A model generated the notes under the pieces. It saw nothing but the letters and a program-made list of their open reading frames with translations, did no database searches and was not told the origin of the DNA. The position numbers and the translations under genes were made by a program. A DNA stretch of 64,000 nt, from contig JANDJI010000001.1 in the NCBI GenBank assembly GCA_024331125.1, positions 466,001-530,000 on the forward strand, given 5' to 3'. Shown here in pieces: positions 28,260 to 38,200 of the stretch. This DNA comes from Nitrospira sp. (GTDB taxonomy: Bacteria > Nitrospirota > Nitrospiria > Nitrospirales > Nitrospiraceae). Every line of letters begins with the position of its first letter. The first letter of the stretch is position 1.

Positions 28260-29392
28260 GGGCTACCGGACCTCCGTGCCGCCGAGTGCCCATCGGACGC
28301 CAGCAAGGCCGCTACTTCCTCTCTCACATCGATTCCAACGGGGCACCAGGTGATGCAGCGGCCGCAGCCGACACAACCGGACATGCCGAATTGGTCGTGC
28401 CAGGCCGCGAACTTGTGGGTGAGCCACATCCGGTACCGATCCTTGATCGTCGGACGGATGTTCTTGCCGTGGATGTAGCCATGTTCATGAGTGAAGCAGG
28501 AATCCCACAGTCTGGTCCGCTCACCGTGCTGCCCATCGAGAGCAGGCCTGTCTTCGACCGTGTGGCAAAAGCAGGTGGGGCAGACCATCGTGCAGTTGGT
28601 ACAGGCAAGGCACCGGGACGCCACCTCATCCCACCGTTGATGGTCATGGGCGTCGTACAGGGCCTGTGGCAAGACTTCCTGCTCTTGAAGGCGCGTTTGG
28701 CTTTCGGCACAAGCGTCAATCCGCTTCGACGCCTTGGCCAACAGAGCTTCGGAAGCCGGCGACATCGGCAATGCCGTCAGAATCGCTTTACCAGCTTCGC
28801 TGCCCGCTTCGATCAACAGGACGTCATCCAGTTCCGTCAGAGCAAGATCAAATCCGGTTTGGGCACGCGGCCCCGTCTTCATGGATGAACAAAAACAGGT
28901 CGAAAGTGCTCTCGTGCAATTCACTACGATCACGAAGAGGTTTTCGCGCCGACTGGCGTAAGGGGGGTCCCGATAGGGTCCTCTCAAAAAGATCTGATCT
29001 TGGATAGCCAGCCCGGCCACATCACAGGGCCGAGCGCCCAGGAGAGCGATCTTTTCCGGCTTGGGAAACAGAGGATGGATCGACCATCCATTGCTCGTTC
29101 GTTCAATCTGGAGCAACGATTCGCGGGGGGCAAAGGCAAACGGCTTGAGCGATTGGGGGCCATGGACGACGCCGAAGATCTCGCCCGTACCGGTCCGTTC
29201 CAACCGATACCGTCCCGGTTCCTGCCGATCGCGCCAGCCGATCGGCAGGTCCGAGACACGAGTAATGGTGTCCCACACCACCGCTTCGTCACGCAGGGTT
29301 GGACCAATGACGCAATACCCTTTCGCCTGCAGGGCATCGAGCAAGAGGTGACAATCGGCCGAAGGAAGGACCCGGCAACCTTCCACAGACAT
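28256..29392 (-). CDS. hydB: Hydrogenase 4Fe-4S dicluster subunit (HydB)
   Basis: A 378-residue subunit with the conserved GARPCDVAGL segment near residue 125 and two C-terminal cluster motifs, CLACTNCTMVCPTC (about residue 265) and CVGCGRCITWCPVG (about 345). HydB-type subunits (also called anaerobic sulfite reductase A-like) carry electrons and are linked to the sulfur-reducing activity of some group 3b enzymes. The ATG at 29392 is chosen for its GGAG nine bases upstream; the frame opens at a TTG at 29407. As first gene of the unit, its upstream 226 bases should contain the main promoter. Confidence 0.93.
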   Translation of the reverse strand: MSVEGCRVLPSADCHLLLDALQAKGYCVIGPTLRDEAVVWDTITRVSDLPIGWRDRQEPGRYRLERTGTGEIFGVVHGPQSLKPFAFAPRESLLQIERTSNGWSIHPLFPKPEKIALLGARPCDVAGLAIQDQIFLRGPYRDPPYASRRENLFVIVVNCTRALSTCFCSSMKTGPRAQTGFDLALTELDDVLLIEAGSEAGKAILTALPMSPASEALLAKASKRIDACAESQTRLQEQEVLPQALYDAHDHQRWDEVASRCLACTNCTMVCPTCFCHTVEDRPALDGQHGERTRLWDSCFTHEHGYIHGKNIRPTIKDRYRMWLTHKFAAWHDQFGMSGCVGCGRCITWCPVGIDVREEVAALLASDGHSAARRSGSP

Positions 29393-29618
29393 GGCGCAGA
29401 ACTCCAATGGACCGGCCGAGCGATCGATTGCCGCATGGTACGGGCTCTTGGCTCGTCGCGCAAGAGCCGACCCGACGTTTCTGACGCCACTGGACTCGAA
29501 CCTCCACCCAATGGCTGAACGGTACGGACCATCAAAAAAAGGACAGCCTACGGAGAGGGAATAGATCGCAACTGTTCCCGTCGCACCAAGCGGTCAAGGA
29601 TGCGACAGCCCGCGATGA

Positions 29619-29906
29619 TCACCACTGGTCGTGGTAAAAGAGAAAATACCCGATCGCCACCACAATCGCCTGCAGCAGAATCAACCACCGCATGATCCCC
29701 CATGGAGTCTGCGACTGAGTGTCTTTCATGCGCAACCCCGGCGTGAGGAGGATGTAGGTGGCGATCAGCTCCCGCGCGTCTTCCCGTGAAAGATTGGCTT
29801 CTTTTTGAAGGAGGGCGATCGCTTCCTGACGTTCTCCGCGCAACAGAGCATCAATAACGTTTTCGGGCAAATCGGGTCGTTGTTGCAATTGAGCGGACTT
29901 CATCAT
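29619..29906 (-). CDS. Small membrane protein with L7/L12-like helical domain
   Basis: A 95-residue protein. Residues ~14-58 (ALLRGERQEAIALLQKEANL, then DARELIATY) resemble the ribosomal protein L7/L12 C-terminal helix pattern in which a conserved AI-x4-E-x2-L-x3-EAK stretch is followed by a helix. One membrane helix lies at about 70-90. It is similar in plan to the protein at 45012-45308, so they form a small paralogous family. It lies between the four-CBS protein and the hydrogenase genes on the same strand, 226 bases before hydB. Function unknown. Confidence 0.7.
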   Translation of the reverse strand: MMKSAQLQQRPDLPENVIDALLRGERQEAIALLQKEANLSREDARELIATYILLTPGLRMKDTQSQTPWGIMRWLILLQAIVVAIGYFLFYHDQW

Positions 29907-29962
29907 TTGTCATCACTTTACCAGAAAAGACGGCCTTTCGTCTCCCCCCGTCCCGCCATTTT

Positions 29963-30811
29963 TTAAGAATGATGGGACTTCGCTCCAAGGAACCGAGGCC
30001 GATCCCGCACCGAGACCATCTTGACCAGATCCCGTACGGAGAGCACGCCGACAATCTTGCCGTTCTCCCTCACGGCCAAATGGCGCACGCCCCGTTCGGC
30101 CATCACGCGACTGGCATCACGGATCGTCCGATTGACGTCGATACTCAGAAGCGGCGAACTCATCACGGAGCTAACGCGCATTGTTCCACCCCCGTGACTT
30201 GACGCCGCTCCCTTCCTGACCAAGTCGCTCTCGGTCACGATCCCGACCAGTTCTCCCGCTTCGACCGTCAACAATGACCCGATGCGTTTATCGCGCATCC
30301 GTTGAGCCGCTTCGAGCACGGACGCTTCGCTGCCGATCGTCGCCAGATCGGTGGCCATCAGGACGCCGAGCGGCCGATAGACGCGATCCAGTTCGCTCAC
30401 GGGGCCGCCCTCCGCGTCCACGAACGACCGGACGAGGTCCCGCACGGAGATCAAGCCGGCGATTTCCCCCCCCTCCACCACGCAAAGGTGACGGATGTGA
30501 TTGGTTTCCATCATGTGGCTGGCGTCCAACATCGTGCGGTCACTCGCGATGGCGATGATCGGACTGTTCATCACCTGATCCACCATCGTGACCGTGGGAT
30601 CCATCCCCGCTGCAATCACCTTCCGCACCACGTCCGTTTCCGTCACGATCCCGATCGGTCCTCGATCCGGCTCGCCGGACTCGACCAAGACGCAACCGAC
30701 CCGCCGGACTCCCATCCGCTCCGCCGCGAACGAGACAGTCGTGTCCCGCGGAACGACCTCCAGATACCGATGCATGAAATCCTTAATGAGTCCGCCTTCC
30801 TGTCCGCTCAT
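29963..30811 (-). CDS. Four-CBS-domain protein (two Bateman modules)
   Basis: A 282-residue soluble protein with four CBS motifs at about 8-65, 73-130, 142-200 and 210-268. Each ends in a recognisable GIV/GLI/GVL-x-(ES/VR)-DLV block. It should bind up to four adenine nucleotides. The ATG at 30811 follows GAGGAGTGGAG; the longer frame starting at 30907 is unlikely. It lies upstream of the hydrogenase unit on the same strand and may sense energy charge for it, but no effector domain is attached and no partner is shown by sequence. Confidence 0.85.
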   Translation of the reverse strand: MSGQEGGLIKDFMHRYLEVVPRDTTVSFAAERMGVRRVGCVLVESGEPDRGPIGIVTETDVVRKVIAAGMDPTVTMVDQVMNSPIIAIASDRTMLDASHMMETNHIRHLCVVEGGEIAGLISVRDLVRSFVDAEGGPVSELDRVYRPLGVLMATDLATIGSEASVLEAAQRMRDKRIGSLLTVEAGELVGIVTESDLVRKGAASSHGGGTMRVSSVMSSPLLSIDVNRTIRDASRVMAERGVRHLAVRENGKIVGVLSVRDLVKMVSVRDRPRFLGAKSHHS

Positions 30812-31108
30812 CTCCACTCCTCGCTCCTGTTGAATGACTTCTTTCCAATTCAAGCCGGGCGTGCCTCCCATTCCTTGTGCGCCTCGGCCTATTCGATGGG
30901 CCGTCACTATACCTGATTATGATGAAACTCGCACGTGAGCCTATCTGACTATGGCCAAGGGCAATGGCTAAAAAGCCGACTTCTTGGCGAGCAGGCAACG
31001 CAACAGAACGGCGCACTTTTCAGTTTCGATCCGTCCTCCACCGTCCGCTCGCAGCCGAACCGCCTTTTGGTTGAATCGACGCGGAGTGTTGGTTACTCTC
31101 TAGCGGCA

Positions 31109-34100
31109 ATGAAACCGCTCAAAATTCTCGCCGTCGCCTGCCTCACTATCCTGATCTTAGTTGCGGGTGCCGTGGCGGCGATCCGTTTCTTTTTCCCCGC
31201 CGACCAAATCCGCAAGCAATTGGAGCACACCTTGTCGGAGCACCTGCAAGGAACCGTACGGATCGCCGCTTTGGAGTGGGATCTGCTGCACGGCATCCGC
31301 CTCGGGGGCGTCGAGATCGAACGGGATGGAGCGCGCCTCGCTCGGTTCGATCGCCTGTCGTTGCGCTACCGACTCCTCCCCCTGCTTCATGGAACAGTGG
31401 CCGTCGACGAGCTGGCGCTGATCCAGGCGGACATCTTCGTCGATCTCGCTCTTTTCCCCGCCCCATCCCAAGCGGAACCATCTCCGCGGCGCGACGAGCC
31501 GGTCGCTCTTCCGACGCTCCCCCTGTCGCTCAACATCGAATCCATCCGCATCGAACATACTCACCTCACCGTCGTCGGTCACGATGACCTCCGCGTGGCC
31601 CTGCGAGACGTCAATCTGACGTCCCGCTTGCACGCCGGTCCGAAGACCGCCGACCTGTCAGGGATTCTGGAGATCGCCGGCGTCGAAGCGCTGCTGAACC
31701 GACACCAATGGCGGCTCCCCCTGTACCTTGCCTTCGCTCTCTCAGTCGATTTGCCCGCGGAGCGACTGACTCTCGAACGTTTGGAGGTCCGGTGCGATTC
31801 CGTGATCAGTGTCGCCGCCAACGGCCGGGTCGAGCATGTGGTCTCCACCCCAACAGTGACGTTTTCGATCCAGGAGAGCCGTCTCGACCTTGAAGGACTC
31901 CTGTCCTTGGCGCACCCGCTGCTTCCTCCCGCGCTCGCCGGTGCACGGCTGGCGGGAAGGATCGAGCCTATGATTGCCATCACCGGCGTCCAAACCGACA
32001 GGGGATTCGACGGAACGATTCGTCTCGACGTGAAGGGCGGCGGCATCCAAGGATCGGCTCCCTCGTTCGGAGTCTCCCTTGAGTCCGCGTCTTTTCAGTT
32101 GCAGACGGGCGAGATTCCCATTCGCGCCAACCGTCCCGGTCCCATCCATGCCGACCTCTCGATCAACATGACCGGTCTCACCGCTCCAGCCGCCGCGGTG
32201 CGCGACCTGGCGTTCGACCTCCAAGCCGATCGGAGCGAGGCCGGACAATTGGCCGCCCATGTCACCATGAAGGGCCTGGTCTCCGCCGCACTTGAGCCGG
32301 CCGGGCCACGCCTCTCGGAGCCGCTCACGCTCGACGTCGAAACATCCGGAGACGAAACGGCCTTGTCCTTCTCTTTGACCAAGGTGGAAGCGACCGTCGG
32401 CGACCTCGTGAGTCTCACTGCGAACGGCACCGTCGGTCCGCTGGGAGAAGCAGGCAAACAAGCCGAGGAACAACGCCCCTTTTCCTTGCACGCCACTGTC
32501 CGAAGCGACGCCAGTAAACTGTTTCGAGCCCTCCCCCCCTCGCTCCGCCAGGGGTTCGGGCTCACGGCTCACGGCACCCCCCAAACGGTCTCGTTCAACG
32601 TAACCGGTTCGCTTGATGCCGACTGGCGTCCGCTGCGGGCCGACGCCACCCTGTCCCTCGACGCGGCGGACCTTCGCGCCGTTCATGCGGTTTCGGCAGA
32701 ACAGAAGCTTGAAGGGACCTTGGACCGGCTGACTCTTGCGCTGCGGACTGCGTATCACGCCAAGAGCGAATCGCTCAAGGGAACGGTTGACGGATTGATC
32801 CGGCTCTCACATCTGCGGCAAGGAACAACCGCAACGGTTGGAACTGTCTCCGTCACGCTCAACGGCGACATCAACGGCCGCGTAGGATCGGATTTTGCCA
32901 TCCGCCGCCTCACGGCCGGCAACCGCTTGACCTCAGAAATCCGCGATGTCCGCTACGAAACTCCTTCTCTCACCGGGACATTTCAATCTGTGGCCGCGTC
33001 TGTCAGGGCACATGTGAATCTGATCGAAGGCCCCCACGTGCTGAACGAAGCCCGCCTCACCGTCGGACAGTTGCTGGACGGCAGGGCCTCCGGCACATTC
33101 AATCCTCGAACCCAACGATTTGCCTTCGACGTCGCCGTTCCCTCGCTCAACGTGGCTGAAATTCGACACCACGTCACAGGACCTGCCGTGGAGTCCCTTG
33201 CAGCAGTCAAGCCGTCAGGACAGCTCTCGATGCGAATCAGCGGATCGGGCTCGATCCCGACACCAGACGACTTGGCCCAACTCACCATTCCTGTCCAGGC
33301 TTCTGTACAGGTCGCCCTTCAGCACGTGGGAGGCTCGTTCCAAGGTCATGGGATCACAGGAGCAACCGGCACGATCAGCCTATCCGTCGAACCGCCGGAA
33401 CAACAATCGACCAAGCGCCAGGTGATCACAACCTCGTGGAAGCTCAAAACAGACCGAGTGGATCTTGGCGGAGACGCCCCCGTTAAACACCTCGAGAACA
33501 TGGCGCTGGCGCTGGACGGGTCGATCGAATCCTTCGACCGGCTCACCCTTGAGCGATTCGTCTTCAGCGTCGACGGGCTCGACGCCTCGATCGACACGGA
33601 ATTGTCGGGGATCAAACGACTTCTGAACAGAAAAGAAGGGGCGCCTTGGCTCGAGGGGCTGGGTCCTCTCTTCGTCAAATCCAATCTCCAGGCCACGCTC
33701 GATCTCGACCGGTTCGCGGATGCCGTCCGATCGTTCGGTGTGGCCGGGTCCGGGCAAGCCGGGCTCACCCTGGTCCTCAATAAAAAAGAGCGGGGGCCGC
33801 TCGACGTGCGGGTGACGGTGCTGCCCCATCGGTTGTCCATAGCCCAAAGAGAACAGCGCGTCGAGGACTTGGACGGTGCCATCGAGCTCCGCAAGGTACT
33901 TCAGTGGATGTCGCCTTCGGACGGGAAGACCCGTGAGGCCACCTTTCGGCCCACCGGCTTGCTCCCCGATCTTCATCTCGCCGCACCGGCGCGCCGGGAT
34001 CTTCGCATCGGACTGATCAAGGCGGGCCCCATCGAGGTCCGCAACCTATCAGGGCATCTGTTTCTCGTTCACGATCGCCTGGTCGTTCAAAACCTGGCCA

Positions 34101-34666
34101 TGAACCTGCTGGGCGGAGGACTGGGCGGTGAGGTCGTGGTCACGGGAGGCAAAGCCTTTCGCGTGGGCTTCCGGATGGAAGCAGCAGGGCTGGATGCAAA
34201 CCAGCTCTTGCCGTCTGGCGACCAGGTTCCGGGCGACAGCCTGATCGATGCCACCGTGACCGGAACCCTCGCCTTCGATGACCGGCAGGGCCGACTCGAT
34301 TTTGGCAAGAGCACAGTGGAGCTTTCCCTGACCAGAATCGGGCGCCACACGCTGGACCGCTTGCTTCGGTTTCTCGATCCGAACGGCAGCAATCCGTCGA
34401 TCGTCGGCGCCCGTTCCGCCATAAGCCTGGCCAATCCCTCCTCCGCCCGCATCACCCTCTCGAAGGGGCTCGTGGCAATCCGCATCAGATTTCAGCAAGG
34501 GCTCCTGTCTCGTTTTGAGATGGACCGAATTCCCGTGAGCCAGATGAAACAGATCCGCGACCTCACGACGACCATTCCACAATGGAACGATCTTCGTCGC
34601 CTGATGGCCCTGTTGGGATCCAACCGATACGGAGTGGATCAAACGGGCAACTTTGTTTTAGAGTGA
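31109..34666 (+). CDS. AsmA-like inter-membrane lipid-bridge protein (YdbH/TamB type)
   Basis: A 1,185-residue protein with one N-terminal membrane helix (about 5-27) and a very long, repetitive, beta-rich periplasmic region. The segment after the helix (residues ~35-110, with RIAALEWDLLHGIRLGGVEI) is the AsmA N-terminal domain, and the C-terminal part (about 970-1180) has AsmA C-terminal features. Such proteins form hydrophobic grooves that carry phospholipids from the inner to the outer membrane. The gene start is the ATG just before the membrane helix. A DUF1318-like lipoprotein gene follows at once, the pairing seen for Escherichia coli YdbH with YdbL, so YdbH is the closest role model. 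Confidence 0.78.
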   Translation: MKPLKILAVACLTILILVAGAVAAIRFFFPADQIRKQLEHTLSEHLQGTVRIAALEWDLLHGIRLGGVEIERDGARLARFDRLSLRYRLLPLLHGTVAVDELALIQADIFVDLALFPAPSQAEPSPRRDEPVALPTLPLSLNIESIRIEHTHLTVVGHDDLRVALRDVNLTSRLHAGPKTADLSGILEIAGVEALLNRHQWRLPLYLAFALSVDLPAERLTLERLEVRCDSVISVAANGRVEHVVSTPTVTFSIQESRLDLEGLLSLAHPLLPPALAGARLAGRIEPMIAITGVQTDRGFDGTIRLDVKGGGIQGSAPSFGVSLESASFQLQTGEIPIRANRPGPIHADLSINMTGLTAPAAAVRDLAFDLQADRSEAGQLAAHVTMKGLVSAALEPAGPRLSEPLTLDVETSGDETALSFSLTKVEATVGDLVSLTANGTVGPLGEAGKQAEEQRPFSLHATVRSDASKLFRALPPSLRQGFGLTAHGTPQTVSFNVTGSLDADWRPLRADATLSLDAADLRAVHAVSAEQKLEGTLDRLTLALRTAYHAKSESLKGTVDGLIRLSHLRQGTTATVGTVSVTLNGDINGRVGSDFAIRRLTAGNRLTSEIRDVRYETPSLTGTFQSVAASVRAHVNLIEGPHVLNEARLTVGQLLDGRASGTFNPRTQRFAFDVAVPSLNVAEIRHHVTGPAVESLAAVKPSGQLSMRISGSGSIPTPDDLAQLTIPVQASVQVALQHVGGSFQGHGITGATGTISLSVEPPEQQSTKRQVITTSWKLKTDRVDLGGDAPVKHLENMALALDGSIESFDRLTLERFVFSVDGLDASIDTELSGIKRLLNRKEGAPWLEGLGPLFVKSNLQATLDLDRFADAVRSFGVAGSGQAGLTLVLNKKERGPLDVRVTVLPHRLSIAQREQRVEDLDGAIELRKVLQWMSPSDGKTREATFRPTGLLPDLHLAAPARRDLRIGLIKAGPIEVRNLSGHLFLVHDRLVVQNLAMNLLGGGLGGEVVVTGGKAFRVGFRMEAAGLDANQLLPSGDQVPGDSLIDATVTGTLAFDDRQGRLDFGKSTVELSLTRIGRHTLDRLLRFLDPNGSNPSIVGARSAISLANPSSARITLSKGLVAIRIRFQQGLLSRFEMDRIPVSQMKQIRDLTTTIPQWNDLRRLMALLGSNRYGVDQTGNFVLE

Positions 34667-34686
34667 TGCCGATGGGTAGGACAGCG

Positions 34687-35286
34687 ATGAACGACCGGTC
34701 CGCAAGAAACACCGTTTTACGAAAGCGGAGCCGCTTGTGGGCCATTCTCTTCCCCTACACGATCGCCCTCGCCGGCTGTGGCGGGCCGCTCGTCGGCGTC
34801 ACCATCGTGGATGAAAAGACCGCGTTGGAAAATCAGGTCCTGGGCACTTACCAAGAATTAAACCAAGAGGTGCTGCTCGTCGCCTCGGTCCGGTACATCG
34901 ATCCGGATGGCAGATTGGTGCCGCAGCCTCCCGTGCCACCGGGCAAAGAAGCGGCCATCCGCGCCATGCAGCGGTCGGCCTTCAACAAGGATGACATCGA
35001 CCGGCTCAAGGCGGAAGGGATCCTGGGCGAAAACCGTGAGGGGGGCTTGACGATCTTCGCCCCAGAGAAGGTTCCTGCCGATCGCCAGGCTTTCGTCAAA
35101 AACCTTGTGGAGGAGGAGAACGCCGACCGCGAGACGCTCATGCAGCGGGTCTTGGCGACCAACGAAACCTTCACACCGCAGGACCTCCCGAAGATACGAC
35201 GCACCTTCGCAACCCTCAACCGGGACCGAGCCCGTTCCGGAGACTGGATCCAACGGGAAGACGGGCAATGGACGCGCAAACCCTAG
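34687..35286 (+). CDS. DUF1318/YdbL-like lipoprotein
   Basis: A 199-residue protein with a lipoprotein signal (ALAGC, Cys31 being the lipidated residue). The C-terminal third, with Asn/Arg-rich helices and the end ARSGDWIQREDGQWTRKP, follows the pattern of YdbL (DUF1318). YdbL in Escherichia coli is a soluble periplasmic helper of the YdbH-YnbE lipid bridge, whereas here the protein is lipid-anchored and has an extra N-terminal part, so it may combine the roles of YnbE and YdbL. The ATG at 34687 follows AGGA; another ATG overlaps the previous stop at 34666. The DUF1318 assignment is by eye. Confidence 0.6.
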   Translation: MNDRSARNTVLRKRSRLWAILFPYTIALAGCGGPLVGVTIVDEKTALENQVLGTYQELNQEVLLVASVRYIDPDGRLVPQPPVPPGKEAAIRAMQRSAFNKDDIDRLKAEGILGENREGGLTIFAPEKVPADRQAFVKNLVEEENADRETLMQRVLATNETFTPQDLPKIRRTFATLNRDRARSGDWIQREDGQWTRKP

Positions 35287-35299
35287 TCTGAGACGGCCT

Positions 35300-38200
35300 A
35301 TGAATCCGGCGGCGAGACGGATGTGGCTCTGTGCGTTGCTGACGCTGGCTTCGGCTGGAACTCCACCCGGAGCCGCCGGTGGCGTCGGCGATCCCGAACG
35401 GGTGACCAGCCATCCGGCGCTGGAATACGCCGGCTCGCCATCGGCTGACGGCCGTTTTCTGGCCTTCGTCTCGGAACAGAACGGCAACGCCGATATCTGG
35501 CTCAAGTCGTTGACCGCCGGAATCTCCTCCCTGCCCCGCCCCCTGACGACCCATCCGGGAAAGGACACGGCGCCGGCCTTGAACGAAAACGGCAGCTCCC
35601 TCCTCTACGTTTCCTATCGGTCCGATCCGCGCGGCGATATTTATCTGTTGGATGTCCCAACCGGCAAGGAGACCAGGTTGACCAACGAGCGGCACGGCGA
35701 GATGGCCCCCTCATGGGGCGAAGACAAGACCGTCTATTTTCTCCGGGAGAACGAGCCGTCCCACGACCGAAGTCTGGTCCGCCTCTCACTCGGAACCGGC
35801 ACGATCGAACCGATCATTGAACGGGCGACATCCTATGCCGTAGGGCCTGACGGAACGATCGTCTATTCCGACGGCCGCCGGCTGCTGCTCCGGCCTCACC
35901 CATCGTCCGAGCCACGTCCCCTCACGAGCGGCGACTTCGTGGACACCTCGCCCGCCTTTGTGGACCGGACGACGATCGTGTTCGTCCGCTATCAAGACGA
36001 CACGAACGGCGATGGTGTCATTGACGCAGACGATGAATCGTCCATTTATCTCGCAAACTGGGATCAGGCAACCGGCGCACAAACCAGCCTCTACCGCCTC
36101 ACGCCGGGGCGGGAGTTTCATGCCTATCCGGCCGCGAGCGGATCGTCCGTGTATTATTCCGACCTCAAAAGAAAAGACATTTATCGGCTGAACCTGAAGG
36201 AGTTTTTCGCGACCTATGCCGATCCGTCGCGCGCCCGCGAATCCGCCGCGACCCTGCTGGACCGGGGCGAGACAGAGAGCGCTCTGCTCATTCTCGCCAA
36301 TATCTCCGCTAACCTTGCCTCACATCTGCCGGCCGCGGAACGGGCCTCGTTCGACCTGGCGCTGGTGGAACTCCTCCGTGACGCGCGACGCTACGGAGCC
36401 GCCAAGGAGGTGTTGGCCCGTTACGTTTCCTCCGAAGGGGACACCGGACCGATCGCGCAAGTGATGTTGCCCGTTGTCCGAATCGAAGAACGGGCTCATC
36501 TCATGAGCCCGCGAGAACTCAGACGAGCAGTGGAGGAGACGAGCCGGGAGCTGCCGGCCGTCGCGAGCCAGGCCGGCCAGGATGACACCCTTCGGGGAAC
36601 CGTTTATCTGGAAATCGGCCGACTCCGATTGTTGACTGATGATCCGCTGAGCGCACTCGACGTTCTGACCCAAGTCGACCGCGTCGCCAATGACGAATTG
36701 CGCGCGCGGGCCCTCTTCACCAGAGCCACCCTGTACCGGCGCCTCGGGGAACAAGACAAACTCCTGCGCGTCTTTCTCGACGTCATCGCCTCGTTCGGCG
36801 ACCGGAGCTTCTGGGGCCGGCGGGCCGTGGCTCAGGCCGTGGCGATTGCCGACGACCAGGAAGACTTCCGAAAAGCCGTTGCGTCCCTCACGACCTTGGC
36901 TGAGAGCCATCGATCCCTTCCCTATCTGGCAGCCTCCGCGCTGCTGCGAGGGGCGGACCGCGCCTACGAACAGGGCGAAGTGCTCAGGGCTCTCGAACTG
37001 TTGGACCGGATGATTCGGGAATTTTCTGAACAGACCCCCTTGGTCGCCGACGCCTATCGCAAGAAAGGCGCGATCCTCACCTCCGCCCAGCGATTTGACG
37101 AGGCGGCCCAGGCCTACGAATCGTTGATGAACCTGACCGGCCACAGCCGAGAAGAATTGGAACGGGCGACAACCCTCATGGTGCTCCAGTCGGTCCGGAG
37201 CGCGCTTCGAAAGCGGGATCTCGGGGAAGTTCGAATTGCCGCGAAGGACCTGCGGAAACTCGTCGAAACCCATCCCGACTCAGTCGAGGCCCATCGCGGA
37301 TACATCGAAACGAAGGTCATGCTCAAAGAATGGGACGAGGTGCGGCAATTCTACGAGAGCCTGGTCAAACAGGCTTCCGACAATCCGGCCTATCGCTATG
37401 GACTCGGCCTGGTCCTGTCCTATGCCCCTCAGCCCAACCTCAACCGGGTCATCAAGATGATCCAGGAGGCGATCCGACTCAACCCCAAGATCTCCTATTT
37501 CCATCAAACGCTGGGCTGGGCCTATGAACAGACCGAACGGCTGGGCGCACGCAATGCGCTCGAACAGGCGGAAGCGGAATATCGCCTTGCTTTGGAGCTG
37601 AACGACGGCTTTCTCTTCCCCGAGGTCGAGAACAATCTGCTGTTGAATCTCGGCAACATCTACATGAAGCTCGCCAATTTCTCGGAAGCCCATCGCCACT
37701 ACGCGCGCCGCAAGGTGGAAGACACGACCGATCGGGATCGAATGCGCGAACTGCTCTACTACAAAAATTATGGCGAGGCCTGTTTCAAGACGGGGCGGAC
37801 GGAGGAATCGATCGTTCAGTACGAACGGGCCCTGGCGCTCGTTCCCGATGATCAGCTTCAGCTTCGAGCCGAGCTCTTGGAACGGCGAGGGTTGTCGCAA
37901 CAGGAATCCGGCCTGCACGCACAGGCCGTCGAGTCCTTTTCGGAAGCCCTGGCGATCAACAACCGTCTGGGCCTCAAGGGGAATCTGGCTCGCTTGAGCA
38001 GAAATATCGGCGTCAACCTCTATAACCTGGGCACCGCGGTTTCAGACGGCTCTCGCGTCTCTCTCAAGCGGGCGTTAACGAGCTTGCTCGAGAGCCTGGA
38101 TACCGTCGAGCAATTCGGAGTGACAGAGAAGTCAACCGGACCCGGCCTGATTCAAATTCAGGTCGGACTGGGGGAGGGCGTCGGCGGCGCCGCCGTCGGC

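Noticed and set aside
29480..29510. Possible tRNA T-arm on the minus strand (GGTTCGAGTCC)
   Set aside because: The flanking bases do not form a five-base T stem and no anticodon or acceptor arm can be drawn around it.
31742..32758. 338-codon minus-strand frame within the AsmA-like gene
   Set aside because: Antisense shadow with Gly/Arg/Asp-rich sequence and no domain; the plus-strand gene is clearly coding.
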